From positions 1,426,001 to 1,490,000 of the forward strand of contig NZ_CP009434.1 of NCBI RefSeq assembly GCF_000960995.1: a stretch of 64,000 nucleotides of DNA, in the 5' to 3' direction. Below the pieces are notes generated by a model, which saw only the letters and a list, made by a program, of their open reading frames with translations, searched no databases and was not told the DNA's origin. A program made the translations under genes and the position numbers. Shown piece after piece: positions 34,822-44,015 of the stretch. The DNA is from Burkholderia glumae LMG 2196 = ATCC 33617 (GTDB lineage: Bacteria > Pseudomonadota > Gammaproteobacteria > Burkholderiales > Burkholderiaceae). Positions within the stretch are counted from its first letter, which is position 1. Each line of letters starts with the position of its first letter.

Positions 34822-37476
34822 GTGCATCCCCACATTACCGACGATCTGGCCGCCGCCGCCATGCATACGCTGTTCGACACCGGATCGATACAGGACGCAG
34901 CCGAGCTCGGCGCAGCGCTCGCCGCCCCGGCGGTGACGGGCCGCTACGACGAGCTGCGCGGCGGCGCTGCCGCGTTGCAGACGGCCGCGCTCGCGCCTGT
35001 CTGGCGCGAATTCTTCACGCAGCTCGGCAGCGTCGGCTTCGCCGACCTGGACCGCCGCGCCGAGGCGCTCGAGCGGCGCATGCGCGAGAACGGCCTGGCC
35101 TACCAGCTGCACGATCAGCACACGGCCGGCGCCGCCGCGCGGCCCTGGTCGCTCGACCTGCTGCCGATGATCGTCGCGCCGGCCGACTGGGCCGTCATCG
35201 AGCGCGGCGTGCTGCAGCGCGTCAGGCTCGCCAACGCGATCCTTGCCGACATCTACGGCGCGCAGACCATCCTGAAGGCGGGGCTGCTGCCGCCCGCGCT
35301 CGTCACCGGCCATCCCGGCTATCTGCGGCCGATGTGCGGCGCGGCGATTCCCGGCGGCACCTGGCTGCATCTGGCCGCCTTCGACCTGATGCGCACGCCC
35401 GACGGCCAGTGGCGGCTCGCCGCGCAGCACACGCAGGGGCCGACCGGGCTCGGCTACCTGCTGGAGAACCGGCTGATCGTCTCGCGGCTGTTCCCGCGCG
35501 CGTTCCGCGGGCTGCGCGTGCAGCGGCTCGCGGCCAGCTATCGCGCGCTGCTGCGCAGCATGCAGGACCTGAGCCCGGCCGGAAAGAACTCGCGGATCGT
35601 GCTGCTGACCCCGGGCCGCCACGCGCCCACCTATTTCGAGCACGCCTACCTGGCCCGCTATCTCGGGCTCACGCTGGTCGAGGGCGGCGACCTGACCGCG
35701 CGTGACAACCATGTCTATCTGAAAACGCTGAGCGGGCTGGAGCCGGTGCACGGCATCCTGCGCCGCGTCGACGACGAGTGGCTCGATCCGCTCGAGCTGC
35801 GCCCCGAATCGATGCTCGGCGTGCCGGGCCTGCTGCAGGCGGTGCGTGCCGGCAACGTGCTGATCGCCAACGCGCCGGGCTCGGCGTTCCTCGAATCGCC
35901 GGGCGTGCTCGGCTTCATGCCGAAGCTGGCCGAGCGCATCCTCGGCGAGACCCTGGCGCTGCCGGCGCTGCCGACCTGGTGGTGCGGCGAGGCGGCGGCC
36001 TGCGCCGAGGCGCTGCCGCAGCTCGCGCGCGCCATCATCAAGCCGGCCTACCCGCCGGGCGCGCAGGCGGGCGGGCGTTTCGATCCGGTGATCGGCGCGC
36101 GGCTCACCGCGCAGCAGCTCGCCGACTGGCGCGCGCGGATCGCCGCGCATCCGGCGCACTACGTGATCCAGTCGGACCTGCCCCCGTCGCAGGCGCCGAC
36201 CTGGCCGAGCGCGAGCGGCGCGCGGTCCTACCAGGGCGGCGCGCGGATCGTGCCGAAGCCGCTGCTGCTGCGCGTGTTCGCGCTGGCCGACGGCGCGGGC
36301 TCGTGGCGCGTGCTGCCGGGCGGCCTGTCGCGCGTGGGCACGCGCGACGAGCTGCTCAACGCGCCGATGCCGCGCGGCGGCAGCAGCGTCGACACCTGGG
36401 TGATCACCGAGGGCGCGATCGATCCGACCACGCTGCTGCAGACGCATCTCGGCCCCGACGACCTGATCGCGCGGCCGCGCACCATTTCGAGCCGTGCCGC
36501 CGAGAACCTGTTCTGGCTCGGCCGCTACACCGAGCGTGCGGCGAATCTCACGCGCCTCGCGCGCGCCGCGTTCGAGCGGCTGCGCGGCGAGGACGATCTC
36601 GACAGCCCCGCGCATCTCGAACTGCTCGACGCGCTGTGCCGCGAGCACGGCCTGATTCCGTCCGGGACGCGCTCGGCCGCCACCTCGCCGCGCGAGTTCC
36701 AGCAGACGCTGGCGCGTGCGCTGTCGCGGCGCGCCGACCCGGGCTCCGGCATCGCCGCCTGCGTGTTCGGCATGCGCGGGGCCGCCGCCGCGATCCGCGA
36801 GCGCCTTTCGCGCGACCAGTGGCGGCTGATCGACGACGCGACGCAATTGTTCGGCGAAGGCGCCGGCCCCGAGGAGGAGCCCGAGGAGCAGCTCGGCAAC
36901 GCCGCGCTGCAGTTGCTCGACCGCCTGAACCTGCTGCTCTCGGCGATCACCGGTGCGCAGACCGACAACATGACGCGCGACGACGGCTGGCGCCTGCTGT
37001 CGATCGGGCGCCAGATCGACCGGATCGATTTTTTGTCGGGCGTGCTGCGCTTTGCCTTCGAGGACGGCGCGGTGACCAAGCAGGACGGCTTCGAGCTCGT
37101 GCTGGAGCTGTTCGACAGCACCATCACGTTCCGCTCGCAGTTCCAGCGCTGCTTCGATGTCGCGCCGCTCATCTCGCTGGTGGTGCTCGACGGCGACAAC
37201 CCGCGCTCGCTCGCCTGGGTCGTGCAGAAGATGCAGGGCCGGCTGACCAAGGTCGAGCACGGCGAGGGATACGCGCTGTCGGAACTGTCGCAGACGCTGC
37301 CGGTGCTCGGCCAATGGTCGCTGCACGCGCTTTGCGAAACCGACGGCGACGGCCGCCACGCGGCGCTGCTCGAGCATCTGCAGACGCTTGGCCGGGCCGC
37401 CTGGGATCTGTCGAATCGGATCGGCGAACGTTATTTCAGTCATGTGCGGGAAGCGGGCAGGTCGTTATGGGGATGA
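34822..37476 (+). CDS. fused circularly permuted ATP-grasp and alpha-E protein
   Basis: An 884-residue fusion. Residues about 70-540 are a CP_ATPgrasp domain (ERGVLQRVRLANAILADIYG, YLLENRLIVSRLFPRAFRGL, LTPGRHAPTYFEHAYLARYL, LRRVDDEWLDPLELRPESML, GLLQAVRAGNVLIANAPGSA, RVFALADGAGSWRVLPGGLS). Residues about 554-884 are an alpha-E domain starting RAAENLFWLGRYTERAANLT and repeating RLLSIGRQIDRIDFLSGVLR. It thus contains in one chain what the genes at 27509 and 29019 encode separately. GTG 34822 is used; ATG 34861 is an alternative. Its 3' end overlaps the next transglutaminase gene. Confidence 0.92.
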   Translation: MHPHITDDLAAAAMHTLFDTGSIQDAAELGAALAAPAVTGRYDELRGGAAALQTAALAPVWREFFTQLGSVGFADLDRRAEALERRMRENGLAYQLHDQHTAGAAARPWSLDLLPMIVAPADWAVIERGVLQRVRLANAILADIYGAQTILKAGLLPPALVTGHPGYLRPMCGAAIPGGTWLHLAAFDLMRTPDGQWRLAAQHTQGPTGLGYLLENRLIVSRLFPRAFRGLRVQRLAASYRALLRSMQDLSPAGKNSRIVLLTPGRHAPTYFEHAYLARYLGLTLVEGGDLTARDNHVYLKTLSGLEPVHGILRRVDDEWLDPLELRPESMLGVPGLLQAVRAGNVLIANAPGSAFLESPGVLGFMPKLAERILGETLALPALPTWWCGEAAACAEALPQLARAIIKPAYPPGAQAGGRFDPVIGARLTAQQLADWRARIAAHPAHYVIQSDLPPSQAPTWPSASGARSYQGGARIVPKPLLLRVFALADGAGSWRVLPGGLSRVGTRDELLNAPMPRGGSSVDTWVITEGAIDPTTLLQTHLGPDDLIARPRTISSRAAENLFWLGRYTERAANLTRLARAAFERLRGEDDLDSPAHLELLDALCREHGLIPSGTRSAATSPREFQQTLARALSRRADPGSGIAACVFGMRGAAAAIRERLSRDQWRLIDDATQLFGEGAGPEEEPEEQLGNAALQLLDRLNLLLSAITGAQTDNMTRDDGWRLLSIGRQIDRIDFLSGVLRFAFEDGAVTKQDGFELVLELFDSTITFRSQFQRCFDVAPLISLVVLDGDNPRSLAWVVQKMQGRLTKVEHGEGYALSELSQTLPVLGQWSLHALCETDGDGRHAALLEHLQTLGRAAWDLSNRIGERYFSHVREAGRSLWG

Positions 37477-38651
37477 GCGCGAACGGCGCGGACGGGGCCC
37501 GGCAGGGCCAGCGCGAGGGTCCGGACGGCGCGGAGCAGCGGGAGCGCGGGGCGGGGGCGTCGCCGGCCGCCGCGCGCCGGCCCGATGCGGTCGCGGGCGG
37601 CCCGGGGCGGCCGGCGGCCGGCGCCGCGGCAGCTTCGGCGGCAGCTTCGGCGGCAAGTTCGGCGGCGGGCGCGCCATCGGCCGCCTCGGCGGCGGAGCCG
37701 CGCACGCTGCGCGTCACTCACGACACGCACTATCGCTACGCGGCGCGCGTCGAATCGGCCCAGCATCAGGCGCGGCTCAGGCCGCTCGACCTGCCGCGCC
37801 AGCAGCTGCTCGATTTCGCGATCGAGATCGAGCCGCGTCCGGAGGGCGTGAGCGCCGAGATCGACGCGTTCGGCAACCAGCGCACCTCGTTCGCGCTGAA
37901 CCAGCCGCACGAGGAGCTGTTCGTGCGCAGCCGCAGCCTGGTGCGCGTGAGCCCGCCGGCGCTGACGGCCGGCAAGCGCGGCGAGCCGCCGCCCGCCATC
38001 GCGAGCCCGGCACCCGGCACCGCGAGCGCCTGGGAGACGGTGCGCGAGACGCTGACGTTTCGCGCCGGACAAGCCTACGAAGCCGCCAGCGAGTTCGTGT
38101 TTCCGTCCACCCAGGTGGCCTGCCACGCCGATCTGGCCGCCTACGCGGCGCGCAGCTTCACGCCGGGGCGGCCGCTCGCGCAGGCCGCTTGGGACCTGAT
38201 GCGGCGCATCCACGCCGAGTTCGCCTACCTGCCGAACAGCACCGACGTCGACACCACGGCGCTCGACGCGCTCGCGCTGCGGCGCGGCGTCTGCCAGGAC
38301 TTCGCGCACGTGATGATCGGCGCGATGCGCTCGCTCGGGCTCGCCGCGCGCTACGTCAGCGGCTATCTGCTGACCCAGCCGCCGCCGGGCCAGCCACGCC
38401 TGATCGGCGCCGACGCCTCGCATGCCTGGGTCGAGGTGTACGACCCGGCGTGGCCCGAGGACGGCGGCTGGCTGCAGCTCGATCCGACCAACGATCGCGC
38501 GCCCGGCAACGACTACGTGATGCTGTCGGTCGGCCGCGATTACGCCGACGTCACGCCCTTGCGCGGCGTGATCCGCGGCGGCGGCGCCGATCAGGTGCTG
38601 GCGGTGGGCGTCACGGTCGAGCCGCTCGACGAATCGCCCGCGGCCGGCTGA
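37467..38651 (+). CDS. transglutaminase-like protein with Ala/Gly-rich N-terminal extension
   Basis: A 394-residue protein overlapping the preceding gene. Residues 1-75 are low-complexity (Ala, Gly, Arg, Pro), partly encoded by a 12-bp tandem repeat. The transglutaminase N domain starts at about 80 (RTLRVTHDTHYRYAARVESA), and the core has an intact C276 (RRGVCQDFAHVMIGAMRSLG), the His in DASHAWVEVYDP and Asp in LQLDPTNDR. ATG 37467 follows GGGCAGG; ATG 37473 would give an ATGA overlap and is equally possible. It is the last gene of the module and presumably an amidase/peptidase acting on the ATP-grasp product. Confidence 0.88.
   Translation: MGMSANGADGARQGQREGPDGAEQRERGAGASPAAARRPDAVAGGPGRPAAGAAAASAAASAASSAAGAPSAASAAEPRTLRVTHDTHYRYAARVESAQHQARLRPLDLPRQQLLDFAIEIEPRPEGVSAEIDAFGNQRTSFALNQPHEELFVRSRSLVRVSPPALTAGKRGEPPPAIASPAPGTASAWETVRETLTFRAGQAYEAASEFVFPSTQVACHADLAAYAARSFTPGRPLAQAAWDLMRRIHAEFAYLPNSTDVDTTALDALALRRGVCQDFAHVMIGAMRSLGLAARYVSGYLLTQPPPGQPRLIGADASHAWVEVYDPAWPEDGGWLQLDPTNDRAPGNDYVMLSVGRDYADVTPLRGVIRGGGADQVLAVGVTVEPLDESPAAG
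37628..37663 (+). repeat. 12-bp tandem repeat inside the transglutaminase gene
   Basis: GGCAGCTTCGGC occurs twice in tandem (37628-37639, 37640-37651), followed by a one-base-pair variant unit GGCAAGTTCGGC (37652-37663). It is in frame and encodes part of the Ala/Ser-rich N-terminal extension, so copy-number change would not shift the frame. Confidence 0.75.
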
Positions 38652-39045
38652 GCGCCGGCGTGGCCGTCTCTCGTTGGCACCGGCATGGCGAAGGCGCGAC
38701 GCGTCGCGCGCGAGCCCACGGCGAAGGCACGGCTCGCCGTTCCGGCGCGCGGCTGCCGCGGCCCGAGCGCGCGTTTTGCCGAGCGTGCCGCGTGGTGCGA
38801 TACTGGCGCCTGCCGGAGCCCGCGGTCGGTTTGGAAGGCGCGCCCGGCGTGCGATCCGATCGAGGAAAGCCTGCCGTGCCGCCTCGCTCGCGCAGTGCTG
38901 CCACCCGCTGCGCCGCCGTGCGGGCCGGCTCGCGCCCGCGCGGCAGATCCGGACGTATCACGAGCGCGCCGCGTCATGGCGCGCGCTCCCGGTCGCGTCG
39001 TCGCTGCTGGCCGGGCAGCATCACAGGCACAGGAGTCATAGGCGC
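38652..39045. other. 395-bp gap; nothing recognised
   Basis: GC-rich, with one open frame from ATG 38685 (Arg/Ala-rich, no motif) that looks like chance. No hairpin with a U-tract follows the transglutaminase stop. An AGGAG at 39031-39035 belongs to the next gene. Confidence 0.35.
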
Positions 39046-39927
39046 ATGAACAGGCATGGGGCGGGAGTCCAGGCATTCACGGTGAACGGCGAGCGCGGCA
39101 ATGCCGCCTTCGTGTTCGCCACGCAGGCACACGAGCGCGTCGACATCGATGCCTGCATCGCACTATCGGCGCAGTTGCAAAGCGAGGTGGCGTGGCTGCG
39201 GCGCGATGCGGGCGTGCCCGGCCTCGGCCTGCGCTTCTTCACGCCGGGCGGCGAGATCGCGTTCTGCGGCCATGGCGTGCTGGCGTCGGCCGCCTGGCTC
39301 GATGCATTCGACGGCGAGCAGGCGAGCCACGTGTTCGAGGTCAGCGGTGCGTTGGTGTCGGTCGAGCGCGATAGCGCGGGGCGCTGGTTCTATCTGCAGG
39401 AGGAAGGCGGCTCGGAGCCGGTCGATCTGTGGCTGCTCGACGACGCGTTGCGTGCGCTCGGCCTGACTCACACCGACGCGTTGCGCACCGGCGGCGCGAA
39501 GCTCGCGCGTACCGTGGGCGCGCCGCGCGAGAAGCTGCTGCTCGAATTGCCCGACCCGCTGCTGCTGGGCCGGATCGAGCTCGATCCGGCGCGTCGCGAC
39601 GCGCTGTGCGAGCGGCTCGGGACGACCGGCATCTATGCGTTCGCCGTGAAAGACCGTGAGCAGCCGCGCCTGGCCGCGCGGCATTTCGCGATCCGGGTCG
39701 GCACCCAGGAGGACATGGCCACCGGCAGCGTCGCGCCGACCGTGGTGCGCCATGCGGGGCTGTCGGGCGAGAGCGGCGACGTCGTCATCGACCAGGGCGG
39801 CCCCGGGTGCAACAACGCGCGGCTGTTCGTGTCCGCCGCGATGTTCGGCACCGCGCGGCGCGTGGCCGGGGAATGCGTGATCGGACCGCAGGCGCCGCTG
39901 GTCGGCATCGTCAGCACGGCGCCCTGA
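39046..39927 (+). CDS. PhzF-family isomerase/epimerase-like protein
   Basis: A 293-residue protein of the PhzF fold (two diaminopimelate-epimerase-like halves). Landmarks: the start AFTVNGERGNAAFVFATQA, the acid-base Glu region LQSEVAWLRR, RFFTPGGEIAFCGHGVLASA (usual FTPxxE(V/I)xxCGHATLA), and TQEDMATGSVAPTVVRHAGL (usual DPATGSAA). AGGAGTCATAGGCGC precedes ATG 39046. Family members isomerise or epimerise small metabolites; most, including this one, have no known substrate. There are no phenazine genes nearby. Confidence 0.85.
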   Translation: MNRHGAGVQAFTVNGERGNAAFVFATQAHERVDIDACIALSAQLQSEVAWLRRDAGVPGLGLRFFTPGGEIAFCGHGVLASAAWLDAFDGEQASHVFEVSGALVSVERDSAGRWFYLQEEGGSEPVDLWLLDDALRALGLTHTDALRTGGAKLARTVGAPREKLLLELPDPLLLGRIELDPARRDALCERLGTTGIYAFAVKDREQPRLAARHFAIRVGTQEDMATGSVAPTVVRHAGLSGESGDVVIDQGGPGCNNARLFVSAAMFGTARRVAGECVIGPQAPLVGIVSTAP

Positions 39928-40020
39928 GGCGGCGCGCGGCACGCCGCGCCGCCCCCCCGGTGGCGGCGCGAAGGCGGTGCGCGCCGGAGCGTGCGCGCAA
40001 TCCGCGAATCCCGTTGGCCG

Positions 40021-40392
40021 TTATTCGACCGTGCAGCGTGCCGGCGCCGCCGGCGCCGGCAGCTCGTCGGCGGCGGCGCGCACGAAATGATGTTCGAGGC
40101 GAATCCGCAGCACGCCGTCGAGCTCCAGCAACTGTTCGCGCAGCGCCCGGGCGCGCCGTTCGCCGATGCCTTCCAGCACGATCCGATGGGCGTCGACGTG
40201 CCGGCAGCGCACCACCACGATGTCGCCGACCTGCGCATCCTGATCGCGCAGATGGCCCCGCACGCGCGCGGTGACCTGCCGGTCGGCCAGGCAGACGAGA
40301 TGGAGAACGTGGGTGAGCCTGACACCCGGCAGATAGAACGACGAATCCGCGATGAGCTCCGCGACGGGTTGCGAGCAGGGCGTCTGATGCAT
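40021..40392 (-). CDS. hypothetical protein
   Basis: A 123-residue protein from ATG 40392, with GGAG just upstream. It alternates beta-like and helical stretches: SSFYLPGVRLTHVLHLVCLA, then DRQVTARVRGHLRDQDAQVG, DIVVVRCRHVDAHRIVLEGI and GERRARALREQLLELDGVLR, then a Pro/Ala tail. The pattern might be an OB- or PAAR-like small beta domain, but no family is recognised. It is minus-strand, downstream of the topoisomerase gene with a 200-bp gap. Confidence 0.55.
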   Translation of the reverse strand: MHQTPCSQPVAELIADSSFYLPGVRLTHVLHLVCLADRQVTARVRGHLRDQDAQVGDIVVVRCRHVDAHRIVLEGIGERRARALREQLLELDGVLRIRLEHHFVRAAADELPAPAAPARCTVE

Positions 40393-40594
40393 GAGGGCTC
40401 CGGGGGTAAGAGGTGTTCGAACCGGTGCCAGCCATGCCGTCCCGTTTCGTTGCCGACTATCGGCCGCATCGCCTGATGGCTTCCACCTTGCCCGGGGAGG
40501 CAGGTTGGCGTCGGAAAACGGACTCCCGACTCTTGATGCATGCGACATGATAGGAAAAAACCGCGCGCCTGCCAACTGGGCCAGGCGGCGGCTT

Positions 40595-41770
40595 TCAGCC
40601 TTGCAAGGCGGCCGGCACGGCGCGCGAGGCAGGCGCCGTGGCCCGGGCGCCGCGCGGCGCCCGGCGCGCCGTGGCGCCCGCCTTCGCGCGGCGCGCCGTC
40701 TGCAGCAGCAGCGCGGCGAACCGCGCTTCGTCGCTGCGCAGGCCGCGCGGCACCGGGCACGGGCCGAGCAGGCAGAGTTCGCCGGCCTCGAAGCTGTCGA
40801 GCACCACCGGATGGATATAGCAGCGCCGGCAGACGGCCGGCGTGTTGCGCAGCAGCGTCGCCACCGCGCGCACCGTCTCGACGATCTGCTTGCGCGCGCT
40901 GCTGGCGTCGCGCCACGCCAGGCGCCGCAGCGCCGTCAGCGCGAGCACGCTGCCGGCCCAGGTCCGGTAGTCCTTGGCGGTGAAATCGGCGCCGCTCGCC
41001 TCGCGCAGGTAATCGTTGATGTCGGCCGAGCCGACCGCGTGGCGCGTGCCGTCGTCGTCGACGTACTGGAACAGGTCGTGGCCGGGCAGCTCGGCGCAGC
41101 GCAGCAGGATGCGCTTCACGCGCGGGTCTTCGATGTTGACGTCGTGCTCGATGCCGCTCTTGCCGGTGAAGCAGAGCCGCATGCTGGAGGCGCGCACTTT
41201 CAGATGGCGCTTGCGCAGCGTGGTGAGGCCATACGAGTCGTTGTCGCGCGCGTATTCGGGGCTGCCGATCCGCACCAGCGTGGTGTCGAGCAGGCGCACC
41301 ACGGTGGCCGTGACCTTGTCGCGCGACATGCCCGGCTTCGCGAGATCGCGCGTGACGCGTGCGCGGATTTTCGATAGCGCGCGGCCGAACGCGGCCATCC
41401 GGGCGTACTTGTTCGCGTCGCGGATCTCGCGCCACTGCGGGTGATAGCGATACTGCTTGCGACCGCGCGCGTCGCGCCCGGTGGCCTGCAGGTGGCCGCG
41501 CGGGTCGGGGCAGATCCAGACGTCGGTATAGGCGGGCGGGATCGCCAGCGCGTTGATGCGCGCGATCTCGGCGGCATCGCGGATCCGCGCGCCGTCGCGG
41601 TCGTAGTAGGCGAAGCCGGCGCGGGTGCGCCGCCGTGTGTAGCCGGGGCGCCGGTCGTCGACGTGCCGCAGCGCGGCACCGGCCGCCACCGCGGGCGTCG
41701 GCGCAGCCCGCGGCGCGCGCGGTCCGCGCGGCGCGCGCGCGCCCGGCTTCTTGCGCCGCCGCGTGGCCAT
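40595..41770 (-). CDS. DNA topoisomerase IB (poxvirus type)
   Basis: A 391-residue type IB topoisomerase that relaxes supercoils through a 3'-phosphotyrosine. The catalytic Tyr is Y318 (AVCRRCYIHPVVLDSF). Earlier active-site regions are visible: KYARMAAFGRALSKIRARVT, the Lys loop FTGKSGIEHDVNIEDPRVKR, and ADFTAKDYRTWAGSVLALTA. N-terminal domain: RAGFAYYDRDGARIRDAAEI, LAIPPAYTDVWICPDPRGHL. The first 25 residues are an Arg/Ala/Pro-rich basic tail. Its ATG overlaps the preceding DJ-1/PfpI gene's stop (ATGA), so the two are translationally coupled. Confidence 0.93.
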   Translation of the reverse strand: MATRRRKKPGARAPRGPRAPRAAPTPAVAAGAALRHVDDRRPGYTRRRTRAGFAYYDRDGARIRDAAEIARINALAIPPAYTDVWICPDPRGHLQATGRDARGRKQYRYHPQWREIRDANKYARMAAFGRALSKIRARVTRDLAKPGMSRDKVTATVVRLLDTTLVRIGSPEYARDNDSYGLTTLRKRHLKVRASSMRLCFTGKSGIEHDVNIEDPRVKRILLRCAELPGHDLFQYVDDDGTRHAVGSADINDYLREASGADFTAKDYRTWAGSVLALTALRRLAWRDASSARKQIVETVRAVATLLRNTPAVCRRCYIHPVVLDSFEAGELCLLGPCPVPRGLRSDEARFAALLLQTARRAKAGATARRAPRGARATAPASRAVPAALQG

Positions 41771-42360
41771 CAGGCGTGCTTGTCCGCGCTGCCGCGCTCG
41801 CCGTCCTTGCCGGCCGCGGGCCGTGCGGCGAGGCTCTCGATCAGCGTCGAGACGAATGCATCGAGATCGTCCGGCTTGCGGCTCGTGATCAGGTTGCCGT
41901 CCTTCACCACGCGCTCGTCCACCCACTGGCCGCCTGCATTGCGGATGTCGTCCTGCAGGCTGGGCCAGCTCGTCATGCGGCGGCCCTCGACGATGCCGGC
42001 CGATACCGGCAGCCAGCCGCCGTGGCAGATCACGGCGATCGGCTTGTCGGCCTGATGTGCCGCGACCACGAATTCGCGCGCGGCCGGGATCATCCGGATC
42101 GCGTCGCCGTTCACCACGCCGCCGGGCAGCACGACGGCATCGTAGTCGCCGGCCTTCGCCTGCTCGAAGGTCAAATCCACCCTGGTACGGTCGCCCTTGT
42201 CCACGTGCTTGAATCCCTGGATCTCGCCGGGCTTCTGCGAGATCACCTCGACCTTCGCGCCCTCGGCCTGCAGTGCGCGCTGCGGCTCGGTCAGCTCGAC
42301 CTGCTCGAAGCCGTCTACGGCCAGAATCGCGATCCTGCAATCGTTCAGCTTGCCACTCAT
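41770..42360 (-). CDS. DJ-1/PfpI-family protein (YhbO/PfpI type)
   Basis: A 196-residue protein with the nucleophile elbow cysteine C112 in AVICHGGW and the typical acidic partner and glycine loop VVLPGGVVNGDAIRMIPAAR. Family members are annotated as cysteine peptidases or as glyoxalase/deglycase stress proteins; they respond to oxidative, osmotic and acid stress. It starts with a GGAGGT-like SD and runs into topoisomerase IB by a 4-base overlap. Confidence 0.9.
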   Translation of the reverse strand: MSGKLNDCRIAILAVDGFEQVELTEPQRALQAEGAKVEVISQKPGEIQGFKHVDKGDRTRVDLTFEQAKAGDYDAVVLPGGVVNGDAIRMIPAAREFVVAAHQADKPIAVICHGGWLPVSAGIVEGRRMTSWPSLQDDIRNAGGQWVDERVVKDGNLITSRKPDDLDAFVSTLIESLAARPAAGKDGERGSADKHA

Positions 42361-42634
42361 GGAAACCTCCTTCGTCGATGGGGCGGCATCGGTCGTGCCG
42401 GGATGACGAGAACACCAGCAAGCGCCGTGCCGCGCGGGCCGGCCGCCGCCGCGCGCCCGAGCGCCGTGGCCGCGAGGCCGCCTGGCGCGGTAGTTTTTTC
42501 AAGCGGCTGTCATTTGTGGCGCAAACGGCGCGGCCACGCGCGCTGACGGGCGGTGCCGCGCGGCGCGGCACGCGCGATGCTGCTGCCGCGGAGGGTCCGG
42601 ATGGTCCGGACCGCCGCTTACGGTGCTGACCGAC

Positions 42635-43168
42635 ATGGAGCCGACCAACCTCATGAAACCCTTGCTGAATATCGCGGCGGCGGCCGCCTGCGGCGCGGCC
42701 GCGATGTACTTTCTCGATCCGAAGGCGGGCCGCCGGCGCCGCGCCTACGTGCGCGACAAGGCGGTGGAGGCCCGCCACGGCGTGAGCGAATACGCGAGCG
42801 CGGGGGCCAGGCGGGTGGCCGAGCAGGCCCGCGGCGTGGCCGCCGACCTGCGGGCCGAATGGCGCAACGCGGGCCGCGGGCCGGGCCATGAAGGCGGTGA
42901 CGCGAACGCGCTCGACGACGCACGAATCGTCGAGCGGATCCGTGCCGCGCTCGCACTGATGGCCAGCCATCCGCGCGACATCGAGGTGGGCGTCGAGCAT
43001 GGCCGGGCGTGGCTGGCCGGCCGCATCGCCGACGACGAGCGCCGCCTCGTGCTCGATGGCGTCGCCGACGTCAACGGCGTGCGCTCGGTGGAGGATCGTT
43101 TCGAGCGGCGCGAGCCGGCTGCCGGCGACGACTTGCTGCCGGGCGGCGGCATCGGCTCGGCGCCGTGA
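42635..43168 (+). CDS. membrane-anchored BON-domain protein
   Basis: A 177-residue protein. Residues about 8-22 form one hydrophobic helix (LLNIAAAAACGAAAMYFLDP) followed by the basic YtxH-like stretch PKAGRRRRAYVRDKAVEARH. A C-terminal BON domain occupies about 95-160: DDARIVERIRAALALMASHP, VGVEHGRAWLAGRIADDERR, VNGVRSVEDRFE. BON domains bind phospholipid or peptidoglycan in envelope-stress proteins such as OsmY. ATG 42635 is chosen; GTG 42623 and ATG 42653 are alternatives. Confidence 0.8.
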   Translation: MEPTNLMKPLLNIAAAAACGAAAMYFLDPKAGRRRRAYVRDKAVEARHGVSEYASAGARRVAEQARGVAADLRAEWRNAGRGPGHEGGDANALDDARIVERIRAALALMASHPRDIEVGVEHGRAWLAGRIADDERRLVLDGVADVNGVRSVEDRFERREPAAGDDLLPGGGIGSAP

Positions 43169-43280
43169 CCGGCAGGGCCGGCCGGCGCCGTCGCGTATCG
43201 GCCGGCGCGGCGGCCGGGGCCGGGCGCCGCCCTCACCACGGATGCGCCGCCGCTGCCCTGGCGGCGCATCCTGCCGTGAT

Positions 43281-43901
43281 TCAGATGACGTAGCAGGCGA
43301 TGCCGACGAACTGGCACAGGCTGCCGCCGAGCACGAACAGATGCCAGATGCCGTGCCCGTGGCGGATCCGTTCGTCGTTGACGAAGAAGTAGATGCCGGC
43401 GCTGTAGATGATGCCGCCCGCCACGACCCATGCCGTGCCGCCGAGCGGCAGCGCCGCCAGCAGCGGCCGGGCCGCGACGAGGGCGAGCCAGCCCATCAGC
43501 ACGTACAGCACCATCGAGACGGTCCGCGTGCGGCGCCCGAGCGTGAGCTCCTGAACGATGCCGAACACCGCCAGCCCCCAGATCACGCCGAACAGCGACC
43601 AGCCCCACGGGCCGCGCAGCGTGATCAGCGTAAACGGCGTGTAGCTGCCGGCGATCAGCAGGTAGATCGCCGAATGATCGCACTTCTGCAGGATCGCCTT
43701 CAGGCGCGGCCGATGCACGCTGTGATAGAGCGTGGAGACCGCGTAGAGCACCAGCAGCGCGGCGCCGTAGATGGCGGCGCTGACCACCTTGTAGGCATCG
43801 CCCGCGAGCGCGCCCAGCGTGACGAGCGTTGCGAGCCCCGCCACCGACATCAGCGCGCCGACCAGATGCGTGATGCTATTGAAACGTTCACCGACCACCA
43901 C
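43281..43901 (-). CDS. hemolysin III / PAQR-type membrane protein
   Basis: A 206-residue, seven-helix protein of the YqfA/HlyIII group. The family's metal-binding residues are visible: the first His in YAVSTLYHSVHRP, the Asp/Ser of KCDHSAIYLLIAGSYTP, and the two His of HGHGIWHLFVLGG near the C-terminus. A GTG start at 43901 follows an AGAGG site. Family members are thought to act as ceramidase-like hydrolases or in membrane homeostasis; the hemolysin name is historical. Confidence 0.9.
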   Translation of the reverse strand: MVVGERFNSITHLVGALMSVAGLATLVTLGALAGDAYKVVSAAIYGAALLVLYAVSTLYHSVHRPRLKAILQKCDHSAIYLLIAGSYTPFTLITLRGPWGWSLFGVIWGLAVFGIVQELTLGRRTRTVSMVLYVLMGWLALVAARPLLAALPLGGTAWVVAGGIIYSAGIYFFVNDERIRHGHGIWHLFVLGGSLCQFVGIACYVI

Positions 43902-44015
43902 GACTCGAACCTCTTTGTTGCCTGACAGTTGTTGAAAAATCGCCGGCGGCCCGGCGCCAGGCCGGGGCCGGCGCAGCTGCCGCGGCGCTTGGCGGGCGCG
44001 CCGCGCCGGGCTCGC

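Noticed and set aside
38685..39041. 118-codon plus-strand frame after the transglutaminase gene
   Set aside because: Arg/Ala-rich, no SD, no domain; looks like chance in GC-rich DNA.
40400..40560. tRNA-like text (TTCGAA palindrome, GTCCGTTTTCCGACGCCA on the minus strand)
   Set aside because: No acceptor, D and anticodon stems can be built around it; no cloverleaf.
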